DNA of 64,000 nt, taken from contig CP136068.1 of NCBI GenBank assembly GCA_032622095.1, positions 111,427,546 to 111,491,545 of the forward strand, given 5' to 3'. The notes under the pieces were generated by a model, which did no database searches, was not told the origin of the DNA, and saw only the letters and a program-made list of their open reading frames with translations. This document shows, one piece after another, positions 45,001-57,155 of this stretch (within the stretch, counting starts at the first letter, position 1; every line of letters starts with the position of its first letter). The position numbers were made by a program, and so were the translations under genes. Source of the stretch: Siphonodentalium dalli. Lineage: Eukaryota; Mollusca; Scaphopoda; Gadilida; Siphonodentaliidae.

Positions 45001-46685
45001 GAAACTTAAAAGCCACATGGCGGTTTGCGCTCAAAAATACACCTAATAATATTCGCTTCTGAATTTTCCCGGTATCGAAAGACGTATAGGTAAATATTTG
45101 AACTACCTTTCTATACGAACCTGATAGACGCATTGAAGTCATAAAAACACAACTTTGAACACGGTGTTTTGGTCACAAACAGAAAAGAACAATTTTCACG
45201 GTCTTGAAAAGAAAAGAGCGTCGTGTGTTAGTCTATTCCTGATATGGTAGAAATAAAGGGCGTCTGTTACATTTATGTGCGAGCAACTGAACACAGATGA
45301 TGGCTGTGATCATGGTAAGTATTTTTCAGAGCACGTTAAACCGGTATTTCAATAGTTCGTGTATTTTTCAACCTATCCTTCCAAATTAGATAGACAACAT
45401 TTGGAAGCTCGAAAGAGACACGTCCCTTTAAACGGACCGTTATGGACGGCTCATTTGAGTATTGAAAGTTGTGTATACGTAATTTAGTAGTATAGCGATA
45501 AGATAAATACACGATATAAATAACTACAAGCTTTATATACTCTGAACAACTGTATTTTTGTACCTATGTATAAATGTTCAGAAGTGAGATAAACGCTCTT
45601 TATTTTTTCTAAATAAGGAATAGACTAAGAAGAAACGCTCTTTATTGTTTCGTGCTGGTATTGTTCTCAAATATATGACCTAAGTTGTATTATCTGCTTA
45701 GAATATAACTTGTTTTAGGTAGATAATCTGCTTAGAATCGCCTCATTGTGAGTCGATAATGTGCTGAAAATGAGAGCGTTTTACTGACATTATCGACTCA
45801 CAATGCGATTCTAAGCAGATTATGTGCGGACAATGGCACAAGTAAGCCAATGGCACAAGTAAGCCAACTCACGACTTTTCATGCGTACATTCTTTAACAT
45901 ATGTTTTAATGTGGCTCGCGCCCTAAACGAAATAAAGGGTATGAGTCCATTACCTGCTTATTTTAGAATCACATATATAATCACATTATATACCTATTTC
46001 ACATTATAGGTCGATTATGTGCGTATTTGGTCGAAGATATGTTGGTTAATGTGTGGGTTTTCGGGAGAACAGGTTGAAAGTTGTTGTGTGACATATAATG
46101 TCCATATAACATTGGTTGACGTATTTATCGACCTGTTTGATCCCCGGAACCGGACCTGGATGAATCAATGACGCGTATAACTTGAGGTTTCAAATCGCCA
46201 AGTGGCGTTCTGCTTTCATAGACAAACGATGCTAACCATATATGAGGGGGTGGGGGGGGGGGTGGGTAGTCCAGAGAAGAAGTGTATGCAGTGTGGAATT
46301 CGAAGTGAGACATCCACAGATGAAAACACATTGGAAACGTTTCTAGGGTGATATCATGCATGGGCACACCAAATAAACATAAGAAATCCTTTCTCTAAAT
46401 CGAACGAAAAGACGAAGATATATGTGTAAAATATTTTTATTTCAACAATATGAATTGATAACAATCTCCAGACTCAATAATACATGTAGAATAGGTAATA
46501 TTGAGATCCAAAATATAAAGCGAGACAACGAAAATAAATACACATTCATTAGATAATCATATATACCAGCTGAGACTATACAAGGGCTTGCCCTCAATAT
46601 ATAATAATATTACAAGCAAAACGAGCATGCCACTTTAACCTGAATTTCTGAATACAGCCTAAAATTTAGTGCTCATATATGCGCG
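45001..46685. other. Unassigned stretch with small inverted repeats
   Basis: AAAAGAGCGTC with TTAGTCTATTCCT (45212-45260) is mirrored by AGGAATAGACTAAG with AACGCTCTTTAT (45595-45650). A dispersed fragment, family M (45888-45985, TTTTAATGTGGCTCGCGCC), recurs at 56560-56640. No gene is recognised. Confidence 0.5.
45722..45833. repeat. Hairpin with 40-bp arms
   Basis: AATCTGCTTAGAATCGC and ATTGTGAGTCGATAATGT are answered by ACATTATCGACTCACAATGC and GATTCTAAGCAGATT across a loop of about 27 bases. Confidence 0.8.
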
Positions 46686-46689
46686 TTAA

Positions 46690-46942
46690 CCCTTTTACGA
46701 CGGGAGCTGAGCTGGTGCAGCATTAATGATCATGCGCCAGTGCATTCCGTTGTATGTTCGAGTCTCCCATAGGGAGCGTCACATATATAAGAGAATGCCA
46801 TGGCTTACAAGGGCAATGAATATATTGTTAGGCCAATGTATTCTCTTAATTATGCGAGGCTCCCTATGGGACTCGTATATATAAGAGAATGCATTGGCAC
46901 ACGATTTCGCAAAATTTCAGGAAGCTGCAGTCATGGAAAGGG
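46690..46942. mobile_element. TTAA-flanked element with two diverged hairpins
   Basis: TTAA flanks both ends (46686-46689 and 46943-46946). The termini are CCCTTTTACGACGGGAGCTG and, inverted, CCCTTTCCATGACTGCAG. The hairpins at 46737-46804 and 46833-46897 keep the outer arms (CCAATGTATTCTCTTA and AAGAGAATGCATTGG), but the tip reads GGCTCCCTATGGGA where the usual unit has GGCGACCTATGGTCG. The tip keeps pairing despite its changed sequence. Confidence 0.8.
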
Positions 46943-46946
46943 TTAA

Positions 46947-48254
46947 AGTGGCGTCGTATTTTTATTTGTTATTGAATATTTTAACAACTTCAACCCCTTG
47001 TGGACAGAAAACGTTCGGCCTGACCAGAAATCTCCTGTTGCGATCTTCTTATATAGTTGAAGGATTCACGAGGACAAAACACTCGAATTTATTACTGGCC
47101 TATCAACAATGACTAGAAATATCAGAATTCGTGCCATGCTATCTGTTAAAGGTACAAAGCATTGTGCACATGTGACAAAGCATGAAAGTCTGTAAAAAAC
47201 TATCGTCAAACAAATGTAAAAATATATCATCTTTCTTATCATTATTAATAATTCTCCAATAACGATATTTCGCATATCAAAATCTTTGCTATGTAAACAT
47301 TACGGTTACAGCTACATTGCCAATAATATCAGTCCTTTAAAAACGTAAAGGTAAACACTAGAAAATATCAAAGCATTGAAAATTATTCTGAAAAACTGAT
47401 TTAGACTTAAATATATAAGATTTACCCGATCATGTAGCGATGTTTGTTGACGGATGTTGACAAAGACAGAAATGTTTACATAGGAACGGTTTCAATATGG
47501 TAAATATCATTATTGGAGAATCATTTATAGTCAATATGAGAACACAGTCGATATATTTTCCAATATTATTCTTGTTCAATTTATAGACTTATATGATTTC
47601 TCACATACACTCACTGGGGATGGCTGAAGTTCCTTCAACAGAAAAAAGCTTTTTGGCAAAAAGACATATATTCTTATTTTCACTACCACATATGAAATAG
47701 AAAAAGCCTAAAGCCATGCATGAATACAATGTTTAAGTGTTGCTGAATCAAATATATTACCTATATAGGTTATATCCTCTTCACAATATAAATGAGGTAA
47801 CGTTTCCTACATGCCTGACCTAATAAAGTGACTAGGATATTGTATAATATATATTAGTCGTGAACATGCATATAAAGATTCAAGTTCAAGTTAAAATTTG
47901 AGTTAATTTGAGTTTGAGTTACCTTAACTCGGTTTAAGATTTAAGACTGAAAAGTTCATACACTTTAATTAACAACATTTAAACATTACTTATCAACGCT
48001 CGAGTGGTCAAGTTCGTGCGTTTGATTATGGTTTATTATGACACCAACGACCGTTAATCGTTAAATTAGTGGAAATATTTGAATAAATAGAGTTTTGTAT
48101 TTTGGCCAAAACAGACACATAGCAACGTCGACTTGTTTTTTTTTATTAAAGAAAAAGACCTAAACTTATAAGTCCCCAATAGTTCCCAAATTCGAAATGC
48201 GTTTCAGACTTCCTTTAAAAAGTAATACAAAAGCCTTGAATGAGTGTATCTGTC
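46947..48254. other. Unassigned stretch
   Basis: A fragment of family N (47490-47600, AATATCATTATTGGAGA) is shared with 59720 and 62160. Simple TTGAG-type repeats lie at 47880-47945. No gene was recognised. Confidence 0.4.
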
Positions 48255-48535
48255 ATTTACAGAATGAGGTCCCCAGAGGGTGATGTTGGTGACGCTATTC
48301 CGCACAGCGGGCTATCATAAATAATTTCACCCTCTTGGATTTCGCTAATTTTCAGGAATGTAAGGGTTAATGAGTGTCAGCTATCCTTTATCTGAGACAA
48401 ATTTCAGGGCAAGACTGAGTTTATTGTGCCTGTCATTTGTAGAATGAGGTCACCAGAGGGTGAATTTAGTGACGTTATCCCGCATAATGGGCTAGCATCA
48501 CCAAATTCACCCTCTGTGTACCTCATTCAATGTTT
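48255..48535. repeat. Tandem pair of hairpin units
   Basis: The unit CAGAATGAGGTCCCCAGAGG (48261) recurs near 48441 as AGAATGAGGTCACCAGAGGG. Each returns inverted after about 50 bases (TTTCACCCTCT, TCACCCTCTGTGTACCTCAT). The second hairpin is the better paired. The pair lies 1.4 kb downstream of the Fer3-like gene. Confidence 0.7.
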
Positions 48536-49658
48536 TCTACTTCGCGGTTACCCTCATCAACAGAAACCAATGAACCAAACCAATTCGTACTAATTAGCAT
48601 GCCATTTATACAACATGGTTCACTTAAAATTGCATTAAAGTAATGATCGCTTCTTCGTTTGAACGGTGAATGCACCAAGGATTTTTATTTGAAAGCGGCG
48701 TGAACCATAAAATATCCGCAACATCCTCAATGCAATTTCGGAAGCATGTCGAGCAAATAAAACAAGCAAAGCATTATAAACCAATGAAATACTTTTTTGG
48801 ACCACTGTTTGTATTTTGTTTGCAATTGCAAGAAACCATTCGACGAACACAACGCTCATTCTGCAACCATCGTTTGATTTCTGCATTTGCAGTTGCACAT
48901 CTACAAACAACCACACGCAGTGTGTTGATTAAACAGTTCATACATTGTCCAATCTTCAAATGAGTCGGAAGGAATGGATTACCACAAGGCCAACAATTAT
49001 CAGACTAACAATTGAAGTATGCAATTCGGCAGTTGCAGAAACACATATGTCTTTGAGTGTCAAATTCAAATGAGATGGAAGTAATGTAAATGAAAAATTA
49101 TTTGATAACGTTTTTATAATGGATGTTTAAGTGAGCGTAATGCTATTGCGTTTAACACGTTTTGGATGTAATATAGTCGCATCGGGTTATTTGAAAGGTG
49201 TTATGTATTGAAATTTCCCTGTCATTAAAGACCTATTACTTTCAAATTCACAATTCGTACTTTGACAGTCGGCGTAATTTTGTTCGAAAATAATACGGCT
49301 TGTGGTAAAGTGATATTTAGATTTTCCAAAGCGATGATCATTGGCGACACTTTACGAATCTCACAAAAGCGCAGTTAATGACATCTAATAGCATGCAACA
49401 GGCCTCCATGTTCGCCTCGAAGGCAATTATTTAATAATCACCTGGTGAAATTTCTTTTAAATAGACTTTTATTTTCGATATCTCACGCAATGGTAATATA
49501 ATCTGATCACCAACAATGATGAACGGCGCGTTTCTATAATATTATATTCACTTCTGGTCGTGAAGAATATTAGTCGGAGATGGGATGGCAATAACAAAGC
49601 AACATTACAAAGAAATTATTTCCAACCAAACACTCTCTAAAGAAAACTGACTGACAAA
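48536..49658. other. Unassigned stretch downstream of the bHLH gene
   Basis: Opposing frames of 93-97 codons (48635-48963) show no recognisable domain. TTGCAATTGCA-type words recur there. No repeat family was identified. Confidence 0.35.
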
Positions 49659-49664
49659 TTTATT
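49659..49664 (-). terminator. Candidate polyadenylation signal of the bHLH gene
   Basis: The minus strand reads AATAAA about 255 bp beyond the stop codon. It is the first canonical hexamer I see in that direction. Confidence 0.45.
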
Positions 49665-49917
49665 AAATTTTTCTCCTGGCGGTAATTTATGTCACTATGA
49701 AGTTAAAATCTGCCGAGAATTGTCATATTTGAGGATGTGAATTTTTAACAAAATGCGTATAATATATTAATATAATTCAAATGTGTATATATATGCACCG
49801 AGTATTTCGTCGGTGAAGAGAATTATAATTGCATTGCTAATTTAAAAATAAAATAACTAACGCATACCTTTTTTTCAATACACAAATAAATAAAATTCTT
49901 TCGTTTTAATCAAGCAT

Positions 49918-50673
49918 TCACAAATCTTCATCTTCGCTGTCGTTTTCGTCGTTTTCCGGCTGCTCGTCACTCGTGTCTTTCTCATTTGCCAGCACAGCTT
50001 TAAACATATGTTCGATGTCCCCGGATTTACATTCTCGCAAACTTATGTTCGAAGGATCTTTTCCATCAACAAGTCCGTCCATGAATGAAATGTATGTTAT
50101 GGCGAGTTTCAGTGTTTCGATTCTCGAAAGCCTTTTTTCGTAGTTGAAAGCCGGCAATCTTTTGCGAAGAACGTCAAAAGCGTCGTTGAGGTGATACATC
50201 CGTCTTCGTTCTCGCACATTTGCTGCTTTCCGTTGGATAGGAGTCTGAACCCGTTTCCTTTTCTTCTTTCCGTCCAACCGGCCACTATACGAACTCTCCG
50301 AGTCTGGTGAGTGCAAATAAAGCCCAGAGGTGTCTCCGTATTCAGGCACGGGCATGTAATGCGGCGGAACAGTTGATTCGCCGTTGTTCAACCAGTTCGA
50401 GACCCTCTCCGTCGGAGGAATATTAAAATATGGCGGGTAAAGTTGGGGATGATACTCCGAATTTCCTCTGTCGACAGCAGGCATGTGTGATGACGTCATA
50501 CCGCGCGCTGCCGCATCGTCTGCGACATATTGCCACGGCTGAGTTGCCGCTTGCATACCATCCATATAATCGTAGCCAGCAGAAACAATATTGTCATGAG
50601 TCTGGTAGTCGGAATGACATCGAAGTTCCATGTTGTCCAAATGTGCATAACTCTGCTCAAGAATTCCATGCAT
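49918..50673 (-). CDS. Fer3: Fer3/FERD3L-like bHLH transcription factor, intronless
   Basis: A 251-residue protein in a single exon. The bHLH domain is at about 148-199: basic region [12 protein letters not shown] (E155 and the following arginines contact the E-box), helix 1, loop, then [20 protein letters not shown] in helix 2. The [11 protein letters not shown] phrase and ITYISFM separate Fer3/FERD3L (NATO3) from PTF1A (YEKRLSKVDTL) and other relatives, as I recall those families. A lysine/arginine run (136-141) precedes the domain as a likely nuclear signal. The tail (231-251) is acidic. In animals these factors dimerise with E proteins and act in neural patterning. Vertebrate FERD3L is also single-exon as I recall, so the missing introns do not imply a retrocopy. 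A TATA box lies about 175 bp upstream. No other host gene is close by. Confidence 0.88.
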   Translation of the reverse strand: MHGILEQSYAHLDNMELRCHSDYQTHDNIVSAGYDYMDGMQAATQPWQYVADDAAARGMTSSHMPAVDRGNSEYHPQLYPPYFNIPPTERVSNWLNNGESTVPPHYMPVPEYGDTSGLYLHSPDSESSYSGRLDGKKKRKRVQTPIQRKAANVRERRRMYHLNDAFDVLRKRLPAFNYEKRLSRIETLKLAITYISFMDGLVDGKDPSNISLRECKSGDIEHMFKAVLANEKDTSDEQPENDENDSEDEDL

Positions 50674-50845
50674 GATTTAAATTCGAAAAAAAAATCCAGT
50701 TAAAAATTAACTTTTTAGAGATTTCCTGCAGCGGTTTCTTGTAAGTCCCAGAGGGGGCTTTTACAGTTTACTAACAGTTTCGCAACCTGTTGCTTGATCG
50801 GCTGGTTGTGCTGATCGATTTGTGGTAACATGCGGGAGCTCACAA

Positions 50846-50853
50846 TTTATATA
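50846..50853 (-). promoter_or_regulatory. TATA box upstream of the bHLH gene
   Basis: The minus strand reads TATATAAA, preceded by GC-rich CCGCACCGGGAC. Transcription would start near 50820, giving a 5' UTR of about 145 bp to the ATG at 50673. A CCAAT word lies near 50952 on the same strand. Confidence 0.6.
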
Positions 50854-50859
50854 GTCCCG

Positions 50860-51456
50860 GTGCGGTATTCAGAACTTACCTTATTTTAATTTCCATCAGA
50901 TAAAAAAGCGATAATACAATAGGTTTAAAGGTGTCAGTTTCTCGGACTTTCATTGGTCGGAAATCATCGGATAAAATCGTCATGGTTATGCGCGCAATAA
51001 TACCCGCACGCGAGTGGGTGTGTTTAACGGTACGTTTGACACCCGGCGTGATGCGCCAATAATGCGAATGCATTCACCGTTGCTTTCACGTTGAATATCG
51101 AATTGCTGGGTATTGTTCAATATTGGAATTCTATGGCGGCGAAATCAAGTGGGAGGACTCTGTTAAACACACAAGGACTTATTCTTTCGTTCTAAAAGTG
51201 ACAGCGAACAATGCGATATTGAGTGCTGTTCATTCTATTTGGATTCTTAATAAATCCAGCAAAAAATGTCAACACATAATGAAGAATCTTTTAAGTGGAT
51301 TCATTGAGAATTGAATCGGATTCATATTGAAATTGACAACACAATGGTTGCATCGCTGGTCAATTGACTCCCCAGTTTGAAATTGAGTTTTTTGACAACT
51401 GGAAATAGTTTATTCGATGTCACTTTCTCTTGGGATATCGCGGCGAAAATAATTTA
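50860..51456. other. Upstream region of the bHLH gene
   Basis: No repeat or coding sequence is recognised. It is free of the repeat families seen elsewhere and could hold regulatory sequence, but nothing specific beyond the TATA and CCAAT words is visible. Confidence 0.4.
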
Positions 51457-51469
51457 AAGACACACATGG

Positions 51470-51774
51470 GGGGCCTCGGTGGCTCAATCGGTTAGGGGTA
51501 CAACTCCAAGCCGTTTCGCCCTCCAGCGCTGGCGATTAGGGTTCAAATCCACATGTTTCCATCGTGGACTTTGTAACTCGAAATCGTTATCTGGTGGAGT
51601 TACCAGTTACTCGCCGATGGCCGGTGGTTTGCACATGGTTGACGAGTTTATCAGCCATTGAAATCACTGTTAGATTAGTCGCAAGTGTGCGGATTTCCTC
51701 CACCACTAAAACTGGCAATGTCGTGATATGGCCTTAGTGGCTAAAGCGACAATAAACCCCAATCAATCAATCAA
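51470..51774 (+). mobile_element. tRNA-derived SINE
   Basis: The 5' part resembles a tRNA: A box TGGCTCAATCGG (51480-51491) and B box GTTCAAATCC (51541-51550), the RNA polymerase III promoter elements. A tRNA-unrelated body follows, and the tail is a short AATC repeat (CCCCAATCAATCAATCAA). The flanks AAGACACACATGG (51457-51469) and AAGACACATGG (51773-51783) look like a target duplication differing by one CA step. It would be mobilised by a LINE. It is apparently full-length. Confidence 0.88.
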
Positions 51775-51783
51775 GACACATGG

Positions 51784-52440
51784 TGTTCGCCTGGTCTTTA
51801 AAATAATTCTCAATATGCATCATTTTGGTGGAGTTAACCTCACCCCGACAAAATCATAATCTGGACACGTTTTACACCAGGCCTGTAAAAAATGATCAGC
51901 TTTAATAAAGAATGGTCGCCTTTTTATGATATCGAAATATAACAGTGCGAGATATAGTCACCCCACACCACGCAACATATCAGACGCATAAAGGCGATGT
52001 ACTGCATATTAACACGTGTGTACGCGTCTATACATAATGACTATATTAGATAATCTATTTATACATATGGACCCCGGAAGAAGTACATGGACATATAATT
52101 CCATTTTAATATTACTACATATTTATACAATTGTTGTATATACTGAGGGTCATTTGTACATAACAATATTCATTATTAAATGTATTATGTATTGTCTTTT
52201 TGTCAACATATTGATGAAGACACATACTAATCGAATTTAATTGAGTTGAATCGACTGTTAGCTACTTTCATTCATTATATAAATAACTTTGTAAATTATT
52301 ACTATAATGAAGTGAGAAATTACATAAGATGTCTGAATTCTTTAAATTATCTGAATAAACTTGAAATTTGCTGGAAAATAAATGTGGCTTCACTTTCATT
52401 TCCATATAACAAAAGTGAAATTCACTTCTGCGACTTAATT
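51784..52440. other. Unassigned AT-rich stretch
   Basis: It may include decayed 5' parts of the LINE relic that follows, but no motif is clear enough to call. Confidence 0.35.
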
Positions 52441-52443
52441 TGA

Positions 52444-52705
52444 ATGATAATTGTACTCATATATCATACGGAGACTGAACGTATTGGACGCTTTGGTGAT
52501 GCTGTGTTCGACGATGAGAAATCATCAGGCGGTAACAAATTACGTACGTACAGATTTTTCAAGATTAAGTATAAATTAGAACCATATCTACTGGAGTGTA
52601 GATCAGCCGAAGCAAGGTTGAGTTTTACTAGTAAAATTTTTGTACGTAACAGAATGAACATGAATATTATTATTGTTATGAAATGTGATGCTTACCAAGC
52701 TTAAC
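52444..52705 (+). pseudogene. LINE pol C-terminal fragment
   Basis: The frame contains NKLRTYRFFKIKYKLEPYLL followed by EARLSFT, a conserved phrase between RT and the C-terminal zinc finger of LINE pol. It breaks down after about 70 codons. The LINE tail (GTGTATTGCAATAAACATC, 53340-53376) lies further downstream, separated by a hairpin element. Confidence 0.7.
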
Positions 52706-52808
52706 GCGAAAACTATTTTACACAGTTAGCAATGTTTTTCCTGAGTTTTTCAGATTTTTATTTATAATGAGTAATGTGAGAAAGAAAAATATCAATATAA
52801 TATGCGAC

Positions 52809-53154
52809 AAATAAAGCTTCAACAGCCTAAAATATCTTGGGTCTGTCTCAATAAAACCATACAAATATGGATATCATTGGAACCGGCTCCTTGACCACAT
52901 TGTGATAGTTACAGTTATGCCCTGTGCCAATGCATTCTCTTATATATGCGAGTCGACCATAGGTCGCCTCGCATATATAAGAGAATGCATTGGCCTAAAA
53001 AAAATATTTTTTTAACACTTTTTACCATTTTTTCTTACATTCTTTAACAATTTTATAATTTTTAATGTGTTAAGCCAATGCATTCTCTTATATATGCGAG
53101 GCGACCTATGGTCGACTCGCATATATAAGAGAATGCATTGGCTTAGGGCCCTTC
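52809..53154. mobile_element. Hairpin element with two 67-bp hairpins, both ends lost
   Basis: It matches the element at 43498 from AATAAAGCTTC to CCCTGTGCC and ends near GGGCCCTTC, so its TTAA-flanked termini are missing. The hairpins at 52927-52993 and 53075-53141 are in opposite orientation. It lies inside the 3' UTR of the LINE relic. Confidence 0.8.
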
Positions 53155-53319
53155 ACAAAAAAGGAAACATTCAGCTGAAATTAAAAGAGACACTCATGAT
53201 TATAAGTGCGACAATATACTGAATATAATGTACCGTAAATGTCATAATTATGTAAATAAATAGATATATATTAATGTAATGTATTTTCACGTAATTTAGT
53301 TTATTTATTCACCATTATT

Positions 53320-53376
53320 ACCATTATGCAACTGCCCATTGAGGTGTATTGCAATAAACATCTTGTAACTTCTATC
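53320..53376 (+). repeat. LINE 3' tail
   Basis: GCAACTGCCCATTGAGGTG and TATTGCAATAAACATC are the reverse complement of the LINE end at 57573-57620. They mark the 3' end of the relic starting at 52444. Confidence 0.65.
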
Positions 53377-53397
53377 TCCATGTGTTGAGATAACATG

Positions 53398-54495
53398 GAC
53401 GTGGCTCTAGAGGGTCTCCGTCGGGGTGTCCACATTGAATTTAATATTGAAATTAATGTATGACAAATTGCCTATCTTCCCCCCAAAACCGCCGCCATAC
53501 CTAAATTCAGGCTCTCGCAAGTGGAAGATCGTGCACGCCAAGCTAAGGAATAACGGCAGCGATTTACATTTTGATAAACTTGGAAACTATGTTTCCATAA
53601 CAGCCCACTGTCAATGCGGGTTTTATATTGAAGACGCTTTGCATTTTTTCTTCCAGTTCCCATTATTTGAAAAAAGTAGCTTACTATTACTACAACGCCT
53701 TTGGCTAAATGGAATTCTCGTTGACAGGGTTGAAGATATCCTCTTTGGCCAAAGAAACCTATCCAATACTCTAAATGATAAATTGTTTAGCAATACGCAA
53801 ACGTTCATTGCATCGTCAGGTATAGATTCCATTGACGGAAAATCTTCAAAATCACAATAAGCTATAGCCATAGGACCTACATCCCCTCCTTGGTATATGT
53901 CCACTCACTTTAGACCTCACCCTCAATCTCGACCCCCCCGTTTTAGGTACTACATTCCAACTAAGCTAACTTTGAGTCCTACATAATTCAATATTTAAAT
54001 ATTATTATGCGTTTCAATATTGTTAAGGCAATATTCGAATTTGAATAACTTGTGATCCCATCCCTTTTGATTAACTCGTATCATATTTTCAGATTCTATT
54101 TGTCAATGAATAAAATGTATTATGTGTAGTGGGTTCAAATAAAATATGTTCAAATAAACACCTTGAATTTTTCAACTGCACCCCTTGGACCAAACCAAAC
54201 TCATATGTTCGCGAAATTCCGTTTGTACCCTCTTGAGTTGGAAAGTTTAACTGGTACCTCAAGCTTTCCAGGCAAATGTTGCCGTAAGGTTGGAAATCCA
54301 ACTGATGACCATTTCAGTGAAAAAGTAGGAAAATATGCGACTGTTAGACTAAAATCAATTTCAACCTATTTTTGGTCTGAAATTTATAACTTATAAATGT
54401 TGTGGCAGAAATGAAATTACCAACTGTAGAACATTTTGACAAAAGTTCGGAGGGTGAGGCGGGGTGAGGCGGCATAGGGGAAGGGGGGAGGAGTC
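53398..54495. mobile_element. hAT family G copy, decayed and interrupted
   Basis: The left end CATGGACGTGGCTCTAGAGG is a damaged version of the family terminus. TTCAACTGCACCCCTTGGAC and GGAAATCCAACTGATGACCA at 54165-54320 match the family interior. Between them lies a LINE fragment. The right terminus is missing. Confidence 0.7.
53432..53870 (+). pseudogene. LINE pol C-terminal fragment inside a hAT copy
   Basis: A 144-codon frame holds a LINE-type C-terminal motif: KIVHAKLRNNGSDLHFD, then CQCGFYIEDALHFFFQFPLF, where the usual last cysteine is Phe. The type differs from the other LINE relics here. The frame is open but lacks RT and endonuclease, so it is a 5'-truncated copy. Confidence 0.72.
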
Positions 54496-54499
54496 AAAC

Positions 54500-57080
54500 C
54501 CTATGTAGTCAGACTTACGTATTTGAAGCTTGTTACCACCAAATATATGGCGAATGCTTGTACATGTACGTGTAAAAAATAAAACTACAATCGTGCTTGA
54601 AAGTTGTTGGCCATATCCACGTGTAGACCATGCGCACATGCACGTGTGTGTATACCTTGTCATAATTGTATGACAAATGTCTTTGTAAAACATATATAAT
54701 GATGAAAATTCAGAGTAATATATGACTTTGATCACGACATTAAACGGCTGCGAAGGCGCATGTTTTCGTAAATTTCACAGGTGAAATAACCCTACGAGAT
54801 AAGGGAACGAACTTGCCGTTTGAAATCCCGAAAACAAAGGACTGGTCTTACAAAGGTCGGTGGACTCTTAACAATGGTCACGCGACACCACATAAACACT
54901 TTTAATTGGTGCACCGCATGTCGGTCGCTGCGGTTTGTGCTCAATTGAGTTTATCATTTTAATTGCGTTAATCTAGCAAACAAATTATGCTTGACATAAA
55001 GTCCCGTTGTTGAAGATACTAGGAGATAGGTAGCCACCTTGCGTTGTCCCCTGGGGCATAAACGGAAACCATTTGTTGAATCATATCTCACCGCTTATAG
55101 GCACCCGATCAGATTCTTCTTCATAATTGATGCCGGGGACTTTCATACCCTGAATGTCTACGTAAGTGAGTTTTGTGGCAAATTTTAGGAACAATTTCGT
55201 AAAATATATATGCTAAACCTTGAAATTGTAATGGCGAGACTAGTTAATTAAACACTATATATCAAAGACAATAATGTAGCTTTTGACCCTTTCTGTACTA
55301 AATACTCTTGCTGAGTAGTTCCCTAAGGAAGTGTTAATAAGTTCAACAAACGACTATAAATTGCCCACCAATGAATATGAATCATTCTACTCTTGCGTTA
55401 TTTGTTTTTCTGCCTGTTGTCTGCTTTTATTACCTGAACACCCCTCTAAATGACTGATTCCATTCCAATATATACTTTTTTACAATGAATTGGCGGATCC
55501 ATTTAGTCAATAAAGTGCTAATGATGAATGATCTGAAACTGTCATGGTGAATGGTATACATGTATGATACCATTAACCGTAGCAGATATTATTATTATTT
55601 CTTTAAATTGATTGCGGCCGTTTTTGTACCATGCATGTGCCAACAAGAGCACATGGGGATTTATAATTTTTTTTTTGTCTTTTACCGCTGATTAACACTT
55701 TCTATTCTAAACTCATTGACGAGTAGTTCCCATATGAAATGTTCAGATAATTAGTTCCAGACGATCATAATATAGATAATTTGTTGAACTTATTATCCGA
55801 ACACTTCCCTCAATAAATAGGAGACCTTCTATACTTTTATTTATCTGAGCAAATAACCAGTGCAACAATGGCCTATGTTCTGGCGCGAGAATCACCGGCG
55901 ATTAGTGTGCGATATTTGTCACCATAGAAGTAAAAAGTGGAGAAGGAATTGTATGCGCACAAATAACACACGTCTTCGCTAAATGTTCCTATTATAAATG
56001 GTACATATCCAAATTAGGACCCCCACCTACACTCGTTATACATCACAGGGTTCATCAAAGAAGATTGAAACACGTTCAACAAAAGGATGCACTTGTTAAC
56101 TTATAGAATGTCTTATCGAGCAGGTATCTATATTGTCTACTAATTTGTCCAACTCTTTGCGGTAGCGGCCAAGAGAGGCGGACCCCTGGGGCATTGGACA
56201 AACGGGACACACCCGGACATCGCACCTCATAAAATACTTTAGGTTATTCTCGGTTTGTTTTCGGAACTTTCAATAAGAAAACCTGCGACCCTATCATTTC
56301 ATCTTGGTTCTACACGCAGTTAAACCGTGTATCTATGTTACAGATACATGTTATTGCTCATTGCATCTAATATTGGCATGTGAGCGACTACAACATTCGT
56401 TGTGTATATATATACGCACACACAGCCTTTTTTTCATTAAAATAAGCTAATATTTAACTTATTTAAAAAAAAACAAATAAGCCCATATCGGTATTATTAA
56501 TTTTTTTTTAAAGCTTTACTGTATATATGAACCTAAATCAACTTACCAAATGTACGATTTTATAATGTGTTTTCATTGTGGCCCGCGCCATAAAACGGAA
56601 TAACGGGAATGAGTCAACTATGGGCTTATTTCAGAATTAAATATGTCCAATATGAACTTATGTGAATATTGATGTCCTAATTTCAATAGTAATTGATATA
56701 ACAATTAATGGTTTGTTCATACAATGTTTTAAAGATGTTGTATCTATTCCCTGAACTCTATAGATTTGGGCGTATCAAGTTTTAATTTCGAGTCATAGAG
56801 AACGTCTGTGAGATTCTGTGAATACGAAATTATTTTTCTCCAATTATTTCCAATGCATGCACGGGATAGAACATGTGACTATGGTCAGAACATTACATTT
56901 TGATTTGAAATATATATTTTAATAACTTTTAAGTGAAATATGTACCAGATGTGTCTCTTGAGTTGTTGTTGGTGTTGTTGGAAGAGATAATGTATCTTTA
57001 ACTTTATCATTTACTAAATATGGAACGTGGAGAAAAGCAAAATAAAAATTAATGCCAATTGAGATGTATTTGTAAAAAAT
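54500..57080. other. Unassigned stretch of 2.6 kb
   Basis: Two diverged versions of a segment with GAGTAGTTCCC occur about 400 bp apart (55310-55480 and 55720-55880). A family M fragment (56560-56640, CATTGTGGCCCGCGCCATAAA) matches 45888-45985. No gene was recognised. Confidence 0.4.
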
Positions 57081-57084
57081 AACT

Positions 57085-57155
57085 ATACTTTGAGCAAGAT
57101 TGTTCTCCATTTCTATTTGATCACCCTCTTGGATTGCTTCACATCAATTAAAAAT
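57085..57155 (+). repeat. Family E 3' end fragment
   Basis: GAGCAAGATTGTTCTCCATT and TCTATTTGATCACCC match the right end of family E, here ending CTTCACATCAATTAA. Confidence 0.65.

Noticed and set aside
48635-48963. Opposing 93- and 97-codon frames
   Set aside because: Both strands are open over the same bases, neither shows a known motif, and the sequence contains recurring TTGCAATTGCA-type words.
51479-51661. Possible tRNA gene or 60-codon frame
   Set aside because: A and B boxes are present but there is no foldable full tRNA. The body, tail and duplication identify a SINE.
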